This document shows positions 62,925 to 64,000 of a DNA stretch of 64,000 nt, piece by piece (within the stretch, counting starts at the first letter, position 1; the number at the start of each line of letters is the position of its first letter). Made by a program: the position numbers and the translations under genes. This DNA is from Tenacibaculum mesophilum (GTDB lineage: Bacteria; Bacteroidota; Bacteroidia; Flavobacteriales; Flavobacteriaceae): contig NZ_CP032544.1 of assembly GCF_003867075.1 (NCBI RefSeq), forward strand, positions 434,001 to 498,000, written 5' to 3'. The notes beneath the pieces were generated by a model. The model ran no database searches, was not told the origin of the DNA, and saw nothing but the letters and a program-made list of their open reading frames with translations.

Positions 62925-63812
62925 ATGTATTACAACGAAGAAACAGTAATCTATTACAACGGAGAGTTTATCAAAGCCGTAGACGCAAGCGCTAACTTGT
63001 ATAGTCAAAGTTTACACTATGGAAATGGGGTTTTCGAAGGTATAAGAGCATACAATACCAACGAAGGAACTAAAATTTTTAAGTCATATGAGCATTACAA
63101 AAGGCTTAAGTATGGAGCAGAAGTCATGAATATTCAATTGGAGTATTCTGAAGAACAACTAACGCAAATTACTTATGAATTATTGGAACGTAATGGTTTA
63201 AAAGACGCATACATCCGTCCGTTAGTCACTACAGGATCAGATATGAGTTTGTTAACTTCTAAAGAGACGAATTTAGTAATACAATGTTGGGAGTGGGGCA
63301 AGTACATGGGAGATAAATTACTTAGAGTAAAAACATCATCGTTTCAGCGTCCGAATCCGAAGTCATGTTTTGTAGAAGCAAAAGTAACAGGGCACTATAC
63401 AAACTCAATATTATCAACTAACGAAGCAAAGAATAATGGGTATGATGAAGCATTGTTATTAGATATGAACGGCAATGTAGCTGAATGTTCTGGAGCAAAT
63501 GTTTTTATGCAGAAAGAAGGGAAGTTATACACGCCACCTAGAGGTCATATCATGGCAGGAATTACTCGTGCTACGGTTATCGATTTATGTAAAGAAGAAG
63601 GAATCTCTGTTGAAGAAAAGCATTTCACTTTAGAAGAATTAAAAAATGCTGATGCTTGTTTTTTTACAGGAACTGCAGCCGAGATAGTTGGCTTACAATC
63701 GCTAGACGACTATCAATTTCCACTAGCGTGGGAAAAATCACACGGGCACAAACTAATGAAATTATATAAAGACGAAGTATTAGGCTTACGTCAAAAACGC
63801 AAAGCAAGCTAA
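62925..63812 (+). CDS. ilvE: Branched-chain amino-acid aminotransferase
   Basis: A fold-type IV PLP aminotransferase of 295 residues for the last step of Ile, Val and Leu synthesis. The N-terminal [13 protein letters not shown] motif is at about 32-44. The PLP lysine is in [11 protein letters not shown], and the C-terminal signature is [19 protein letters not shown] followed by [12 protein letters not shown]. The upstream in-frame TTG at 62901 is rejected in favour of the ATG at 62925. It is the first structural gene behind two tandem attenuators, with ilvD starting one base after its stop. Confidence 0.95.
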   Translation: MYYNEETVIYYNGEFIKAVDASANLYSQSLHYGNGVFEGIRAYNTNEGTKIFKSYEHYKRLKYGAEVMNIQLEYSEEQLTQITYELLERNGLKDAYIRPLVTTGSDMSLLTSKETNLVIQCWEWGKYMGDKLLRVKTSSFQRPNPKSCFVEAKVTGHYTNSILSTNEAKNNGYDEALLLDMNGNVAECSGANVFMQKEGKLYTPPRGHIMAGITRATVIDLCKEEGISVEEKHFTLEELKNADACFFTGTAAEIVGLQSLDDYQFPLAWEKSHGHKLMKLYKDEVLGLRQKRKAS

Positions 63813-63813
63813 C

Positions 63814-64000
63814 ATGGAACTAAACAAATTTAGTAAACAAGTAACTCAAGACGATACGCAACCAGCAGCACAAGCTATGTTGCATGCTATAGGTTTGTCG
63901 AAATCAGATTTAGAAAAACCGTTGGTAGGAATTGCAAGTACAGGATATGAAGGGAATCCGTGTAATATGCACCTAAACGATTTAGCAAAATTGGTAAAAG
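63814..64000 (+). CDS. ilvD: Dihydroxy-acid dehydratase, N-terminal part
   Basis: The 62 visible codons read [19 protein letters not shown], then a segment with [32 protein letters not shown], the characteristic IlvD N-terminus; the Cys in NPCNMH is the first iron-sulfur ligand. It is cut by the window edge. It makes the keto-acid substrate of IlvE and is surely in the same operon, one base downstream of it. Confidence 0.93.
   Translation, partial: MELNKFSKQVTQDDTQPAAQAMLHAIGLSKSDLEKPLVGIASTGYEGNPCNMHLNDLAKLVK

Overview
The window is low-GC (about one third G+C) chromosomal DNA of a Flavobacteriaceae-type Bacteroidota, perhaps Tenacibaculum-like (genus is a guess). The evidence is the repeated TTG-N19/20-TAnnTTTG promoter pattern, the FecI/FecR/TonB-receptor trio, lipobox lipoproteins, DUF6048/DUF6452 behind rlmD, a short 950-residue CarB, and an arginine cluster built around an acyl-ornithine carbamoyltransferase. 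No tRNA, rRNA, CRISPR array, insertion sequence or prophage was seen.

Layout. 0-5 kb: a small unknown gene, a divergent LysR/SDR pair, fumC, a 58-residue membrane protein and a pentapeptide-repeat protein. 5-9 kb: HU, then the operon AAA-ATPase/recQ/fmt. 9-13.5 kb: DUF493, two periplasmic SurA-type proteins, a MoxR ATPase and an NTF2-like lipoprotein. 13.5-17.9 kb: HxlR regulator, metallo-beta-lactamase-fold lipoprotein, 3-hydroxybutyryl-CoA dehydrogenase, Gfo/Idh/MocA oxidoreductase, pcm. 18-25 kb: a tight operon of DUF1835, a nucleoside phosphorylase and a signal-less periplasmic-binding-fold protein; SUI1 and a 2OG oxygenase; rlmD with two envelope proteins. 25-26.3 kb: an OmpA lipoprotein gene with a one-base frameshift and a lipocalin-like lipoprotein. 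26.5-37.9 kb: rocD, yidC, pyrG, rpmH, carB, flavodoxin, a hotdog thioesterase and a GlmU-like protein. 38-42 kb: TonB receptor/FecR/ECF sigma. 42-48 kb: M14 peptidase, coaD, ddl, PASTA protein, rluD-type synthase, amino-acid permease. 48.3-52.2 kb: a decayed methionine aminopeptidase and three poorly characterised proteins. 52.4-62.0 kb: arginine cluster GNAT-argG // argC-proC-argD-argF' // argB-argE // argH, with hairpin repeats at each break. 62.9 kb to the right edge: ilvE and the start of ilvD.

The most striking region is the 903-base gap between the arginine and branched-chain operons (62022-62924). Reading toward ilvE are two consecutive, visibly duplicated leader-peptide attenuators, each with an Ile/Val-rich peptide, a candidate antiterminator strand starting at the peptide stop codon, and an intrinsic terminator. 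Reading toward the arginine operon is a roughly 310-base structured leader with a short ORF ending in Arg-Arg and a weaker terminator. The arginine genes contain no canonical argA or argJ; the first gene is a GNAT protein with four C-terminal cysteines, a candidate for the first acylation step. The carbamoyltransferase has Ser where acetyl-specific enzymes are reported to have Glu, suggesting succinylated intermediates. Two genes, the OmpA lipoprotein and the methionine aminopeptidase, are disrupted.
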